From Arion vulgaris (Eukaryota; Mollusca; Gastropoda; Stylommatophora; Arionidae), in contig CM036761.1 in the NCBI GenBank assembly GCA_020796225.1, forward strand, positions 32,252,928 to 32,316,927: a stretch of DNA of 64,000 bases, given 5' to 3'. Positions within the stretch are counted from its first letter, which is position 1; each line of letters opens with the position of its first letter. The notes under the pieces were generated by a model that did not search any database, was not told the origin of the DNA, and saw only the letters and a list, made by a program, of their open reading frames with translations. The translations under genes were made by a program, and so were the position numbers. Of the stretch, positions 1-10,307 are shown piece after piece.

Positions 1-284
1 AAAATGTTGGTTTTATTTGTAAACGAATATTTTCCGATAAATCAGATTCGACAGCGAGCTTTTTAAGTGCTGCCAAATATGACTAACAACTGTTGATGGT
101 ACACGTTAAAAAGCAAACATATACAAACACCCACACACATATATTGATTACTAATACGTTATTGAACCATCAAGCAATTATCCAGATAGACTCAAAGGTG
201 CTAAGTTTCCCACAGATTCTGCCGAGACTCGTACTGATGTTTTCCAAGATTCTATAATTGAATAAACGGACGGTCAAATAATCT
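1..284. other. No recognised feature
   Basis: AT-rich sequence before the first LINE fragment. I see no repeat match elsewhere in the window and no convincing exon. Confidence 0.4.
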
Positions 285-692
285 TTCTTTTTCTTTTCTT
301 TTGTCCTTCTCTGCTTTTTGCCGCTAGGCTTAGCAGCTTTAACAGATGATCGGTTTCCGAGATAATGCACGTTCGGTCGCTTGATATCCTGTGATATTGT
401 GGAGTTTTAAGATGTATGTAACTCCATCAACCCATCTTTTTCTTGGTTTACCCCTTCCTCTTCATGATTCCATTTTCAGGGTGTACACTCTTGGTGTATT
501 CGGGTTCACTCTGACCAATTGGCCAAACCATTTGAGTCTCTGTTGTTCAATAAATCTAACAGCAGGTTTTGTTCCGAATGTTCTTCTAATTTCCTCATTT
601 CTTATATGATCTCTTGTTTTATTTACTGCTTTCCTCAAGCATCTCATTTCGCATGTGGTAATTTTCCTTTCTTGATTTTTGTTCGGGACCAA
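285..692 (-). mobile_element. LINE family L1, 3' end fragment
   Basis: On the minus strand this encodes the C-terminal part of a LINE polyprotein. The readable stretch runs KITTCEMRCLRKAVNKTR, then RLKWFGQLVRVNPNTP, then a GRGKPRKRWVDG-type motif. The 'WFGHL.RM...GRPRKRW.DG' pattern is typical of the region after the reverse transcriptase in many RTE-like non-LTR elements. The catalytic reverse transcriptase is missing, so the copy is 5'-truncated and dead. Its 3' end is an A/G-rich tail near 285-300. Two further copies lie at 16300-16985 and 31660-32145, both also on the minus strand. The reading frame is kept in places but broken in others. Confidence 0.8.
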
Positions 693-790
693 CTAATCTT
701 TGGGGGCTGCAATAATCTTTGGGGTTGCAAAATCTTTGGGGGCTGCAATAATCTTTGGGGGCTGCAATAATCTTTGGGGGCTGCAATAAC
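693..790 (+). repeat. 19-bp minisatellite, about 5 copies
   Basis: The unit aatctttgggggctgcaat is repeated about five times, with one shortened variant. It lies directly against the 5' truncation point of the L1 fragment. Confidence 0.85.
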
Positions 791-1050
791 AACATTAAAT
801 TATATCATACTGAACATATTTTTCCTGTGTTATCCATTCCGTAATCAACAACTTTAGCGAGCACTAGAGCTAGAAAGTCAATCACTCTTGACTGAACATT
901 ACGCACATACTCATATATACAAATATTGCAAGTATGTATGCCATCATGAGTGTGATGAGATAAATGATGCTTCGAGAACATTGCGACAATCAGTTAAGTC
1001 AATGGGAGACGAGGAAAAGGAATATATAGAGAATAAGTTGTACACTTTGA
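791..1050. other. No recognised feature
   Basis: Short AT-rich gap between the minisatellite and a tRNA-derived SINE. Nothing is supported here. Confidence 0.3.
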
Positions 1051-1051
1051 T

Positions 1052-1275
1052 TGTAAGCGTCTGTAGCTCAAGCGGTAGTGAGCTGGATCACAATCCCAAG
1101 TGTTCCTGATTCAAACCCCACGGTGTCCAAGTTTGGAAGCAAATTCGTTTCCGTGGGACTTTTACAAAAGGTAAAATAGACCTCACCGTTAAGAAAGCAA
1201 TGGCAAACTACTGAACGTATACGTGGTCCCTAGAAAATCAACGATTCGTTTACTGTGGTTGATGGCTACGTCCTG
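1052..1275 (+). mobile_element. SINE-T copy, tRNA-derived
   Basis: The head looks like a tRNA gene. An A-box-like tagctcaagcggtagtgagc is followed about 40 bp later by a B-box-like gattcaaacccc. The body continues with ggcaaactactgaacgtata. The same head and body recur at 29718-29930 (+), 38570-38715 (-) and 49625-49810 (-), which supports a dispersed pol III-type SINE and not a real tRNA gene. I could not assign the ancestral tRNA. Confidence 0.75.
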
Positions 1276-1524
1276 TTAAAAATATGCCACGATTTTTGAC
1301 AGTTTGATTTCATGGTATGGACGAGTGTCAAAATCCCAAGTTAATCAGAACCATACGTTTGTGGATATTCATGTTGTTTTTTTTCTCTGGTACCCAGCTA
1401 ATGGTAGATTGACCTTATAAGGGTGCGAGTGGGAAACATATCGTTTCAACTAGCGAATCTGATCATAGAATCGCACTCTAATAAATCACGTGCACTTATT
1501 AATATCAAGTAACGCCTTCGTATC
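1276..1524. other. No recognised feature
   Basis: No repeat in this window matches it and no exon signal is convincing. Confidence 0.3.
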
Positions 1525-1772
1525 GATGGTAGACTCCAACGAAGGTCGACCGCTCTTTGTGATTTGTATGTGATCCTAGCTTTAGAGCGATTATACGTTG
1601 TGTCAGTTATGCGCATACTAGTAGGCCATCAGATCCAATTTTTTCCTTCAACGCTTTTTATTTATTAAGGTAGCTCCCGTAGGACCTACCTCAGTCGCAT
1701 ATAGTGACATGCCTTGTAGGACGCAGTGTTACTATTCTTTGCTCCTCTTGCGAACATTGGCAACACACAGGT
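1525..1772 (-). mobile_element. SINE-A copy
   Basis: Minus-strand copy of the commonest short repeat in the window, about 255 bp when full length. Landmarks read on the plus strand are ctctttgtgatttgtatgtg, a ctttttatttatta block, the core with acatgccttgtagg, and the 5' end ggcaacacacagg. It is diverged, with an altered core. Its 5' end directly abuts the 37-bp tandem array that follows. Confidence 0.85.
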
Positions 1773-1774
1773 AC

Positions 1775-2410
1775 ATGTATATATAGCACTCCTAAATGTG
1801 CAAATATACACGTATAAATGTAACGCTTACAATCTTGTAAAGATACACGTATATAAATGGCTCACAATCTTGCAGAGATACACGTATAAATGTAACGCTC
1901 ACAATCTTGCAAAGATATACGTATATACATATATAGGGCTCACAATCTTGCAAAGATATACGTATGAATATAACGTACACAATCCTGCAAAGATACACGT
2001 ATATACATTTATATATGACTCACACTCTTGCAAAGATACACGTACGAATATAAAGCTCCCAATCTTGCAACGATACACATATGAATATAACGATCACAAT
2101 CTTGCAAAGATACACACAATCTTGCAAAGATACACGTATGAAGATAACGATCACAATCTTGCAAAGATACACATGAGTATAACGCTCATAATCTTGCAAA
2201 AGATACACGTATGAATATAACGCTCACAAGTGTGCAAAGATACACGCATGAATATAACGTTCACAATCTTGCAAAGATACGCGCACGAATATAACGCTCA
2301 GCATACTGCAAAAATACACATAAATAGAAATCACTAACAATGATAAACGTGACCTGAAAGCTTGCAATCTTAAAAAGATACGCGTGCAGGGAAAGGTCAC
2401 ATTCGTACAG
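1775..2410 (+). repeat. Degenerate tandem array, unit about 37 bp
   Basis: The units carry caatcttgcaaagatacacg followed by tatgaatataacgctca. Spacing is irregular, roughly 25-46 bp, over about 16 copies. Frames open by chance on both strands (for example 1726-2214), but their sequence is only the repeat, so I do not call a protein. Confidence 0.85.
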
Positions 2411-2699
2411 AGACACCATTTGTTTGCGTCTTGACAAAGATGTATTGTCAAGGAAAACTCATCACGAAAGTGGAGATGTATATTGCATATTGGGGAAAAG
2501 AAACAAGAAGATAAATGTATTAAATAAGATACTTGCGCGACAAAGCTGAAAATAAATTAAACAGAGGGACTGTATGATAATTAAATAGGTACAAGTGATT
2601 TGTAGTGGATGTTAAGGTAATGTATTAGACTGCCATCAAGTTGGAGCAGTACGCAGAATATGAAATGGAATGGGTGAGTGTATGAGTTAGTCAGTAAGT
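2411..2699. other. No recognised feature
   Basis: A/G-rich sequence with scattered tandem-like words but no clear period and no gene signal. Confidence 0.3.
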
Positions 2700-2950
2700 C
2701 ACCCGTGTGGAGTCGGGGCCGAGAGGATGCTACCACTTCAAGAGTTAGCAAAGAATGATGTTACCCTAGGGATGCTACCCTAGTAAATAAAAAGCAGCAC
2801 AGTAATAGCATGTGATGGTCTACTTATAGGCGCATAATATACTGGCACAACTTACAATCGCTCTTAAGCTCAGATGACATACAAATCACACAGATGTCTG
2901 ACAAGTGGTGGATACGGAGCGTTGGAAGCAGAAGAAGAAGTTAGCAAGTA
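2700..2950 (+). mobile_element. SINE-A copy
   Basis: Plus-strand copy. It starts with cccgtgtggagtcggggcc, passes through ctaccctagtaaataaaaag and ggcgcataatatactggcac, and ends in gcagaagaagaag. The core is degraded, so it is probably old. The (GAA)n tail marks the 3' end. Confidence 0.85.
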
Positions 2951-3090
2951 CATTGGTGAATGAGTTAGTGTCGATATAAGAGAAGACAGCAGTAACAGTA
3001 TGTAGCAAAAGGTGAAACAGGCAAACATGAAGAGATGTAGCATTACAAAGAAAAAAAAAACCAAGTTTTAGCAGCGTTTCGACAACTGAT

Positions 3091-3385
3091 TTCTCATAAC
3101 TATCGCTAAACTATACAGTGCTGTCTCTGATATATATAACACTGTCACTTTCTCATAACTATCGCTAAACTATACAGTGCTGTCTCTGATATATATAGCA
3201 CTGTCACTTTCTCATAACTATCGCTAAACTATACAGTGCTGTCTCTGATATATATAGCACTGTCACTTTCTCATAACTATCGCTAAACTATACAGTGCTG
3301 TCTCTGATATATATAGCACTGTCACTTTCTCATAACTATCGCTAAACTATACAGTGCTGTCTCTGATATATATAGCAGTCACTTT
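3091..3385 (+). repeat. 59-bp tandem repeat, 5 copies
   Basis: Copies start with ttctcataactatcgctaaa at 3091, 3150, 3209, 3268 and 3327, exactly 59 bp apart and nearly identical. Each ends in tatatatagcactgtcact. That word resembles the 21-bp unit (atatagtactgtgact) beyond the SINE-A at 3385-3619, which suggests the SINE split related tandem sequence. Confidence 0.95.
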
Positions 3386-3619
3386 TTCTTCTAACGTTCC
3401 ATAGCAACCCACTTGTTAACCACTCTGTGTGATTTGTATGAAATCTGAGCCTAAGAGTGAGTGTACGTTGTATCAATTATGCGCATACAAATATGCAAGC
3501 ACATCCGATTTAATAGGGTTGCTTCCCTAGATCATACATCAGTCGTCTCTTACGACATGCCTTGTGGGAAGCAGTGGTACTATTCTTTGCTTCTCTTACG
3601 GATCTCAGCACCACATGGG
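3385..3619 (-). mobile_element. SINE-A copy between two arrays
   Basis: Minus-strand copy with tail ttcttctaacg at the left, then cacttgttaaccactctgtg, the core cgtctcttacgacatgcctt, and the 5' end accacatggg at the right. It sits between the 59-bp array and the 21-bp array, and both flanks carry 'tatatagcactgtcact'-like sequence. Confidence 0.9.
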
Positions 3620-4205
3620 TGAGCACTGTCATTGATTTACATAGCACTGTGGCTGATTTACATAGCACTGTGACTGATTTATATAGTACTGTGACTGATG
3701 TATATAGTACTGTGACTGATTTATATAGTAATGTGACTGATTTATTTAGTACTGTGACTGATGTATATAGTACGCTGACTGATTTACATAGTACTGTGAC
3801 TGATTCACATAACACTGTCATTGATGTGCATAGTACTGTGACTGATTTATATAGTACTGTAACTGATTTACAAAGTACTGTGACTGATTTATATAGTACT
3901 GTGACTGATTTATATAGTACTGTGACTGATTTATATAGTACTGTGACTGATTTATATAGTACTGTGACCGATTTATATAGTACTGTCACTGATTTATATA
4001 GTACTGTGACTGAATTATATAGTACTGTGACTGATTGATATAATACTGTGACTGATTGATATAGTACTGTGACTGATTGATATAAAACTGTGACTGATTT
4101 ACATAGTACTGTGACTGATTTATATAGTACTGCGACTGATTTATATAGTACTGTGACTGATTTACATAGCACTGTTACTGATTTCTGTTGTATTGTCACT
4201 GATTT
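3620..4205 (+). repeat. 21-bp minisatellite, about 27 copies
   Basis: The unit is gactgatttatatagtactgt. Because 21 is a multiple of three, frames stay open on both strands: a repeated DLYSTVT on plus (3562-4038) and a repeated SVTVLYK on minus (3510-4238). There is no start context, splice site or unique sequence, so these are repeat artefacts and not genes. Confidence 0.95.
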
Positions 4206-4263
4206 ATATGACAACTTTGCTGATATATGTACATCCACTACTAATGTTGTATCATCTCCTACA

Positions 4264-5170
4264 TTTTCAGAACCACACTACTGATGTTATGTCATCTCCT
4301 ACATATTCAACAACTCACACTACTGATGTTATGGCATCTCCTACATATTCAACAACTCCCACTACTGATGTTATGTCCCATCCTACATATTCAACAACTC
4401 ACACTACTGATGTTATGTCCCATCCTACATATTCAACAACTCACACTACTGATGTTATGTCCCATCCTACATATTCAACAACTCACACTACTGATGTTAT
4501 GTCATCTCCTACATATTCAACAACTCACACTACTGATGTTATATCCCATCCTACATATTCAACAACTCACAATACTGATGTTATGTCCCATCCTACATAT
4601 TCAACAACTCACACTACTGATGTTATATCCCATCCTACATATTAACAACTCACACTACTGATGTTATGTCCCATCCTACATATTAACAACTCACACTACT
4701 GATGTTATGTCCCATCCTACATATTAACAACTCACACTACTGATGTTATGTCCCATCCTACATATTAACAACTCACACTACTGATGTTATATCCCATCCT
4801 ACATATTCAACAACTCACACTACTGATGTTATGTCCCATCCTACATATTCAACAACTCACACTACGGATGTTATGTCCCATCCTACATATTCAACAACTC
4901 ACACTACTGATGTTATGTCATCTCCTACATATTCAACAACTCACACTACTGATGTTATATCCCATCCTACATATTCAACAACTCACACTACTGATGTTAT
5001 GTCCCATCCTACATATTCAACAACTCACACTACTGATGTTATATCCCATCCTACATATTAACAACTCACACTACTGATGTTATATCCCATCCTACATATT
5101 CAACAACTCACACTACTGATGTTATGTCCCATCCTACATATTCAACAACTCACACTACGGATGTCAATTC
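4264..5170 (+). repeat. 42-bp minisatellite, about 21 copies
   Basis: The unit begins actgatgttatgtcccatcc and ends tacatattcaacaactcacact. Variants include tcatctcc for cccatcc, ttatatccc for ttatgtccc, and a one-base deletion (tattaacaac) that makes 41-bp units. The deletion units cluster near 4640-4770 and again near 5056. Open frames such as 4193-4645 come from the repeat. Confidence 0.95.
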
Positions 5171-5524
5171 TACTTTCATGCAATTTTGTCTTTGATTTCC
5201 TCTAAGAAAAAAGATACAACAAATTTTCAAATAAGCGAATGAATGAGATTAAGTGATATCATTAGTTTGTCTTCACTTCCAGACAGAAGAGACTTGAGTA
5301 GATTGTTCCGTTGTACAAAAATGGCAAAATAGATTAAAAAAAGAACACTAATTAAATGAGAGATTGATGAACACGGGAAAACAATTAATCATTCAACATT
5401 AAAGTAATGCACATGCGTTTGGAATTTTGTAACAAAAATAAGAATGAAAGTTGTGTGGTAGAAGTTAGCTACGAATAAAAATGTCAACGACCAAAATGAC
5501 ACGCAGAAAGCTATTTATATTATA
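5171..5524. other. No recognised feature
   Basis: AT-rich, with oligo-A runs. No repeat match or exon signal. Confidence 0.3.
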
Positions 5525-5715
5525 TTTATCTGCACTCAAGACAGTACAGATGGTACAAGTATAACTCAGCACTAGTGACTGCACAATCTGTGTCAGTATT
5601 TCTCTGCTTTCCCGACTGTACAATCTGTGTCAGTATTTCTCTGCACTCAGGACTGTACAGAGGGTGATGGTATATCTCCGCACTGACAACTATACACAGA
5701 GTGACAGTATTTTTC
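5525..5715. repeat. Degenerate tandem repeat, about 40 bp
   Basis: Variants of actgtacaatctgtgtcagt followed by atttctctgcactcagg recur about four times. The last unit runs into the duplicated block at 5683. Confidence 0.6.
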
Positions 5716-5982
5716 AGATAGCTTAAAGTTGCTGCGTCATAATTCTCCTCTTCTTCTGTGAACACTCCATATCGACCACGTGTTCACTCTTTGTGATTTG
5801 TATGTGATCCGAGCCTAAGAGCCAGTTACGTTGTGCCAGTTATGCGCCTACAAGTAGGCCAGAACATCCGATTTCTGCGATGCTTTTTATTCACTAGTGT
5901 AGCTTCTATACAGATATGAAATGTAGAGTTCTTCATGAAGGTAGACTAACAGACACGTTTGGAATAGAAACGTGTAATAGAA
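5683..5982 (+). repeat. First copy of a 300-bp tandem duplication
   Basis: Positions 5683-5970 and 5983-6270 are nearly identical; two bases are lost in the second copy. The block contains a degenerate repeat end, the 3' part of a minus-strand SINE-A (about 5743-5906), and the first about 65 bp of the RTE LINE that starts at 6206. The block therefore arose after the LINE insertion. Confidence 0.9.
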
Positions 5983-6040
5983 ACTGACAACTATACACAG
6001 TGACAGTATTTTTCAGATAGCTTAAAGTTGCTGCGTCATA

Positions 6041-6205
6041 ATTCTCCTCTTCTTCTGTGAACACTCCATATCGACCACGTGTTCACTCTTTGTGATTTGT
6101 ATGTGATCCGAGCCTAAGAGCCAGTTACGTTGTGCCAGTTATGCGCCTACAAGTAGGCCAGAACATCCGATTTCTGCGATGCTTTTTATTCACTAGTGTA
6201 GCTTC
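6041..6205 (-). mobile_element. SINE-A, 3' half, split by LINE insertion
   Basis: The minus-strand SINE-A starts with cttcttctgtgaacactcca and runs to tcactagtgtagcttc, where it is cut by the LINE at 6206. The rest of the same SINE seems to resume at about 7400, after a second LINE insertion, and continues to about 9107. Confidence 0.8.
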
Positions 6206-7181
6206 TATACAGATATGAAATGTAGAGTTCTTCATGAAGGTAGACTAACAGACACGTTTGGAATAGAAACAGGAGTGCGGCAGGGATGTCTTCTATCAAC
6301 TTTGTTGTTCTTACTGACAAAACACTGGATTATGAAGACCACAGTAACTAACACCAGAAATGGAATCCAATGGACTCTGACAGAGCAACTAGATGATCTG
6401 GACTTCGCTGATGATATAGCCCTTCTGTCACATACACGAAATCAGATGCAGGATAAGCTAAACACATTGAATCAAAGGTCCCAGCAACTAGGGCTGCACA
6501 TCCATAAGGGAAAGACAAAGATATTGAGAATTAACCAAGCAAACAACTCGATCTCCCTGGGTGAAATCCCACTTCAAGAGGTAGAATCATACACATATTT
6601 GGGAAGCAATGTAGACAAAGAAGGCGGAACAGATAGAAATGTTAAAATAAGAATACAGAAGGCAAGAGGAGCTTTCATTGCACTGGGACACATATGGAAG
6701 TCTAAAGAAATCAAATCTAGAACAAAAATTCGGATATTTAACTCTAATGTTAAAGCAGTTCTACTGTATGGGTCAGAAACATGGAGAACAACTAAAACAA
6801 TAAATCATTAAATGCTAACAGTCATCAACTGGTGTCTGCGCAGAATAGAGGGAATAAGATGGTATGATATGGTGACAAATGAGGAACTTATGGAGAGAAC
6901 AAGACATATTCCAGTGAACGAACAGGTTAAAAAAAGAACCTGGCGCTGGATAAGACACACTTTGCGAAAACCGGAGGGGAATATAACAAGAAGGGTCCTT
7001 GCCTTGAACCCGCAGGGACAGCGAAAGAAGGGGAACGAGAAATACATGGAGACGAGATTTGGAGGCAGAGATCAACAATATAAAGAAGAGCTGGAGGGAG
7101 CTGCAGGAGATAGCTAGAGATAGGAAGACTTGGCATGAATTGGTTGAGGGCCTCTTCCCAATCCGGGGTAAAAGGCAAGAG
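6206..7181 (+). mobile_element. RTE-type LINE, 5'-truncated, reverse transcriptase pseudogene
   Basis: The ORF from 6215 encodes the C-terminal half of an RTE-like reverse transcriptase. GIETGVRQGC precedes the palm, the catalytic motif is DLDFADDIALL, and then come IHKGKTKIL, ESYTYLGS and VLLYGSETW. A single in-frame TAA at 6809 follows KTINH. The same frame then resumes with NWCLRRIEGIRWYDM and WRWIRHTLRKPEGNITRR. A frameshift near 7050 moves the end, RRDLEAEIN to RKTWHELVEG, into another frame. The endonuclease is absent. The direct repeat agtgtagcttc flanks the insert (6195-6205 and 7182-7192), so this is a 5'-truncated target-primed insertion into SINE-A. Confidence 0.9.
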
Positions 7182-7194
7182 AGTGTAGCTTCCT

Positions 7195-7394
7195 AGGTGG
7201 AACCCCAGGAGGAATAGAGGTAGGGAAAGACACAGGAACACCTGTAGGCTGGAGTTGGAGACGGAATGCAATAAAATGGGGAGAGAGTAGAAAGATCTGG
7301 AAAGGATGGTCTTGGATAGGCGAACTTGGAAGGCCTTGGCTGCTGACCTATGCTTCTCTGGGGGCAAAGAAGAAGGGTAAAGAAGAAGACGAAA
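7195..7394 (+). mobile_element. Second LINE 3' end inserted in the same SINE
   Basis: The sequence decodes to the C-terminus of another RTE-like LINE (LETECNKMG, DLERMVLDRRTWKALAADL) and ends in a tail containing aaagaagaagg. Flanks are agcttcctaggt (about 7188-7199) and agcttcaataggt (7395-7407), an imperfect target duplication. It entered SINE-A a few bases from the first LINE. Confidence 0.75.
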
Positions 7395-9107
7395 AGCTTC
7401 AATAGGTCCCTACCTCAGTCGCCTCTCACAACATGCCTTGTAGGCCTCTTACATCATGCCTTGTAGGTCTCTTACATCATGCCTTGTAGGCCTCTCACAA
7501 CATGCCTTGTAGGCCTCTTACAACATGCCTTGTAGGTCTCTTACATCATGCCTTGTAGGCCTCTTACAGCATCCCTTGTAGGCCTCTTACAGCATGCCTT
7601 GTAGGCCTCTTACAGCATGCCTTTTAGGCCTCTTACAACATGCCTTGTAGGCCTCTTACAGCATGCCTTGTAGGCCTATTACAGCATCCCTTGTAGGCCT
7701 CTTACAGCATGCCTTGTAGGCCTCTTACAACATGCCTTGTAGGCCTCTTACAGCATGCCTTGTAGGCCTCTTACAGCATCCCTTGTAGGCCTCTTACAGC
7801 ATGCCTTTTAGGCCTCTTACAACATGCCTTGTAGGCCTCTTACAACATGCCTTGTAGGCCTCTTACAACATGCCTTGTAGGCCTCTTATAACATGCCTTG
7901 TAGGTCTCTTACATCATGCCTTGTAGGCCTCTTACATCATGCCTTGTAGGCCTCTTACAACATGCCTTGTAGGCCTCTTATAACATGCCTTGTAGGCCTC
8001 TTACAACATGCCTTGTAGGCCTCTTACAACATGCCTTGTAGGCCTCTTACAACATGCCTTGTAGGCCTCTTACAACATGCCTTGTAGGCCTCTTACAACA
8101 TGCCTTGTAGGCCTCTTACAACATGCCTTGTAGGCCTCTTACAACATGCCTTGTAGGCCTCTTACAACATGCCTTGTAGGCCTCTTACAACATGCCTTGT
8201 AGGTCTCTTACAACATGCCTTGTAGGCCTCTTACAACATGCCTTGTAGGCCTCTTATAACATGCCTTGTAGGCCTCTTACAACATGCCTTGTAGGCCTCT
8301 TATAACATGCCTTGTAGGTCTCTTACATCATGCCTTGTAGGCCTCTTACATCATGCCTTGTAGGTCTCTTACAGCATCCCTTGTAGGTCTCTTACAACAT
8401 GCCTTGTAGGCCTCTTACAACATGCCTTGTAGGCCTCTTACAACATGCCTTTTAGGCCTCTTACAACATGCCTTGTAGGCCTCTTACAACATGCCTTGTA
8501 GGCCTCTTACAACATGCCTTGTAGGCCTCTTACAACATGCCTTGTAGGCCTCTTATAACATGCCTTGTAGGTCTCTTACAACATGCCTTGTAGGCCTCTT
8601 ACAACATGCCTTGTAGGCCTCTTACAACATGCCTTGTAGGCCTCTTACAACATGCCTTGTAGGTCTCTTACAACATGCCTTGTAGGCCTCTTACAACAGG
8701 CCTTGTAGGCCTCTTACAACATGCCTTGTAGGCCTCTTATAACATGCCTTGTAGGTCTCTTACATCATGCCTTGTAGGCCTCTTACATCATGCCTTGTAG
8801 GTCTCTTACAGCATCCCTTGTAGGTCTCTTACAACATGCCTTGTAGGCCTCTTACAACATGCCTTGTAGGCCTCTTACAACATGCCTTGTAGGCCTCTTA
8901 CAACATGCCTTGTAGGCCTCTTACAACATGCCTTGTAGGCCTCTTACAACATGCCTTGTAGGCCTCTTACAACATGCCTTGTAGGCCTCTTACAACATGC
9001 CTTGTAGGCCTTGCACAACATGCCTTGTAGGCCTTGCACAACATGCCTTGTAGGCCTCTTACAACATGCCTTGTAGGTTGCAATGTTAGTATTCATTGCT
9101 TCAGGGC
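7395..9107 (-). mobile_element. SINE-A 5' half expanded by an internal satellite
   Basis: After the second LINE, SINE-A resumes as ggtccctacctcagtcgcct. The core word cctcttacgacatgccttgtagg is then replaced by a long 23-bp array. The far side returns to SINE sequence with ggttgcaatgttagtattca and ends near the SINE head at 9107. Array and SINE therefore form one element with an expanded core. Confidence 0.85.
7418..9078 (-). repeat. 23-bp satellite, about 72 units, from the SINE-A core
   Basis: The plus-strand unit cctcttacaacatgccttgt plus agg matches the SINE-A core cctcttacgacatgccttgt plus agg. Variants (aacatg, atcatg, agcatc, ttataac, ggtctc) mark sub-blocks. A marker run of variants starting tcttacatca occurs at 7907, 8321 and 8758, 414 bp (18 units) and 437 bp (19 units) apart. 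This points to higher-order duplication. Confidence 0.95.
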
Positions 9108-9262
9108 CGTGCGGATATTTTCTCAGTATGATGCAAGTCTTGAAATGCCGCCCTTAGTGTTTTTATCTTTAAAATAACCTTCAATTGTGATTTTGATTAT
9201 GCCGCTCCCCTTACGGTGCCGCCTGATTCGGCCGCCTTTCTGTATCATAGCACAGCACGACC
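9104..9262 (+). mobile_element. MITE-H copy, about 160 bp
   Basis: It begins gggccgtgcggatattttct and ends ctgtatcatagcacagcacg, with weakly inverted ends (ggccgtg and cacggcc in the best copy). Two other copies are at 40779-41210, split by a SINE-B, and 45619-45788 on the minus strand. There is no coding capacity. The superfamily is not resolved. Confidence 0.75.
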
Positions 9263-9509
9263 TTACATTGCTCCCCGTGATCCCGCAACACACGGGGAAT
9301 TACGTGCACTTTCGTGCCTTTTCTGCAGTTGGTCACTAGCTTAGAACAATCAAGGTAACCAATTGTTAATTGACTAAACAATAGAAGGAAGACATCCAGT
9401 AGTTCAATACAGCAATGGAATGGTTGAATGAATCGTGCTGTTGTTACACTTCCGGATTCAGACAAAAACATATATTGTAAGTGAGATAACGTGTCTTGAT
9501 ATGTTATAT

Positions 9510-9705
9510 ATTCTTTTTTCGATCCAGAAGCACTTGAGCTGAAAGCTCTTCGGCTCAGTGTCATGGACATCGTAACCCTTCGGCTCGGTGCCACGATCAC
9601 CGTAAATCTGGGGAACATGTAGCTTTTCTACAAGTCAGCGGAGTTGAACCCGCACTTACAGAGGACTTGTCACCCGTAATTCAACGCGCTACAAACACGC
9701 TGGGC
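9510..9705 (-). mobile_element. SINE-D copy, tRNA-derived
   Basis: Read on the minus strand, the head has gtagcgcgttgaattacggg and the B-box-like gcgggttcaactccg. The body carries cgtggcaccgagccgaaggg, and the 3' end reads cagctcaagtgcttctggat. A plus-strand copy is at 33488-33690 and a fragment at 12021-12072. Confidence 0.8.
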
Positions 9706-9719
9706 ACGCGGGCAGATAT

Positions 9720-10300
9720 GTCATATAAAGTTAACCCATTAACTCTATAATGTGTGTTACATCTTGATGTAGTTATATTGAAATATATACTAAATTTGCC
9801 AGTATAACGGCTTTGTGTAATCTTAACAAAATACCTCCAGCCAGTATATCGGTCAAGTAGGATGAATGGGTTAATAATGATGACATGTGTGGGACTAGAG
9901 ACTGCTTTCAAGATACCAAAGTCCTTATGAGAGACAAGATTGCAAGTATACACACTATGTTGAAGGAGACCCAGTTGAAATTTGACGGTCAGATTGTGCA
10001 GAAGTCTAATAAACGCATGCCAAACAGGAGATGTATAACTAACTAGCCGCAGCCAAAATAACATAAGGCCGAATAGCTTAGCCGACAATTCGGAAAATAT
10101 TGTTACATGGAAGATGATATTTGTATATGTTTGATAGAACAATATACACTGTTTTTTTTTGCAATTTTACTTCCTTCTATGGGTTCAAGGTTATTTATTG
10201 ATGTAAAATGTTAATAATACTGATATTCCTAAGCTTTAAACTGAACTTGCAACATAATACAGGTATATACATGTATATTTTCGCATGATCTGACTTCATG
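9720..10300. other. No recognised feature
   Basis: AT-rich intergenic or intronic sequence. A 153-residue minus-strand frame (9681-10142) runs into the SINE-D head and has no recognisable domain, so I do not call it. Confidence 0.4.
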
Positions 10301-10307
10301 CCGCATT

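Noticed and set aside
1052..1130. A functional tRNA gene
   Set aside because: A and B boxes are present, but the fold is not tRNA-like and the same sequence recurs with a SINE body at three other sites.
3510..4238. 242-residue minus-strand frame rich in SVTVLYK, and plus-strand DLYSTVT frames
   Set aside because: They are the 21-bp minisatellite read in frames that stay open because 21 is a multiple of three. No start context, unique domain or splice site.
4193..5077. Threonine/serine-rich or leucine-rich frames resembling surface proteins
   Set aside because: Direct reading of the 42-bp array; several frames are equally open, and a one-base deletion in some units breaks them.
7418..9078. 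Array considered as a CRISPR
   Set aside because: Units are directly adjacent with no unique spacers, and the organism is clearly eukaryotic.
9681..10142. 153-residue minus-strand frame
   Set aside because: It runs into the SINE-D head and has no recognisable domain or splice signals.
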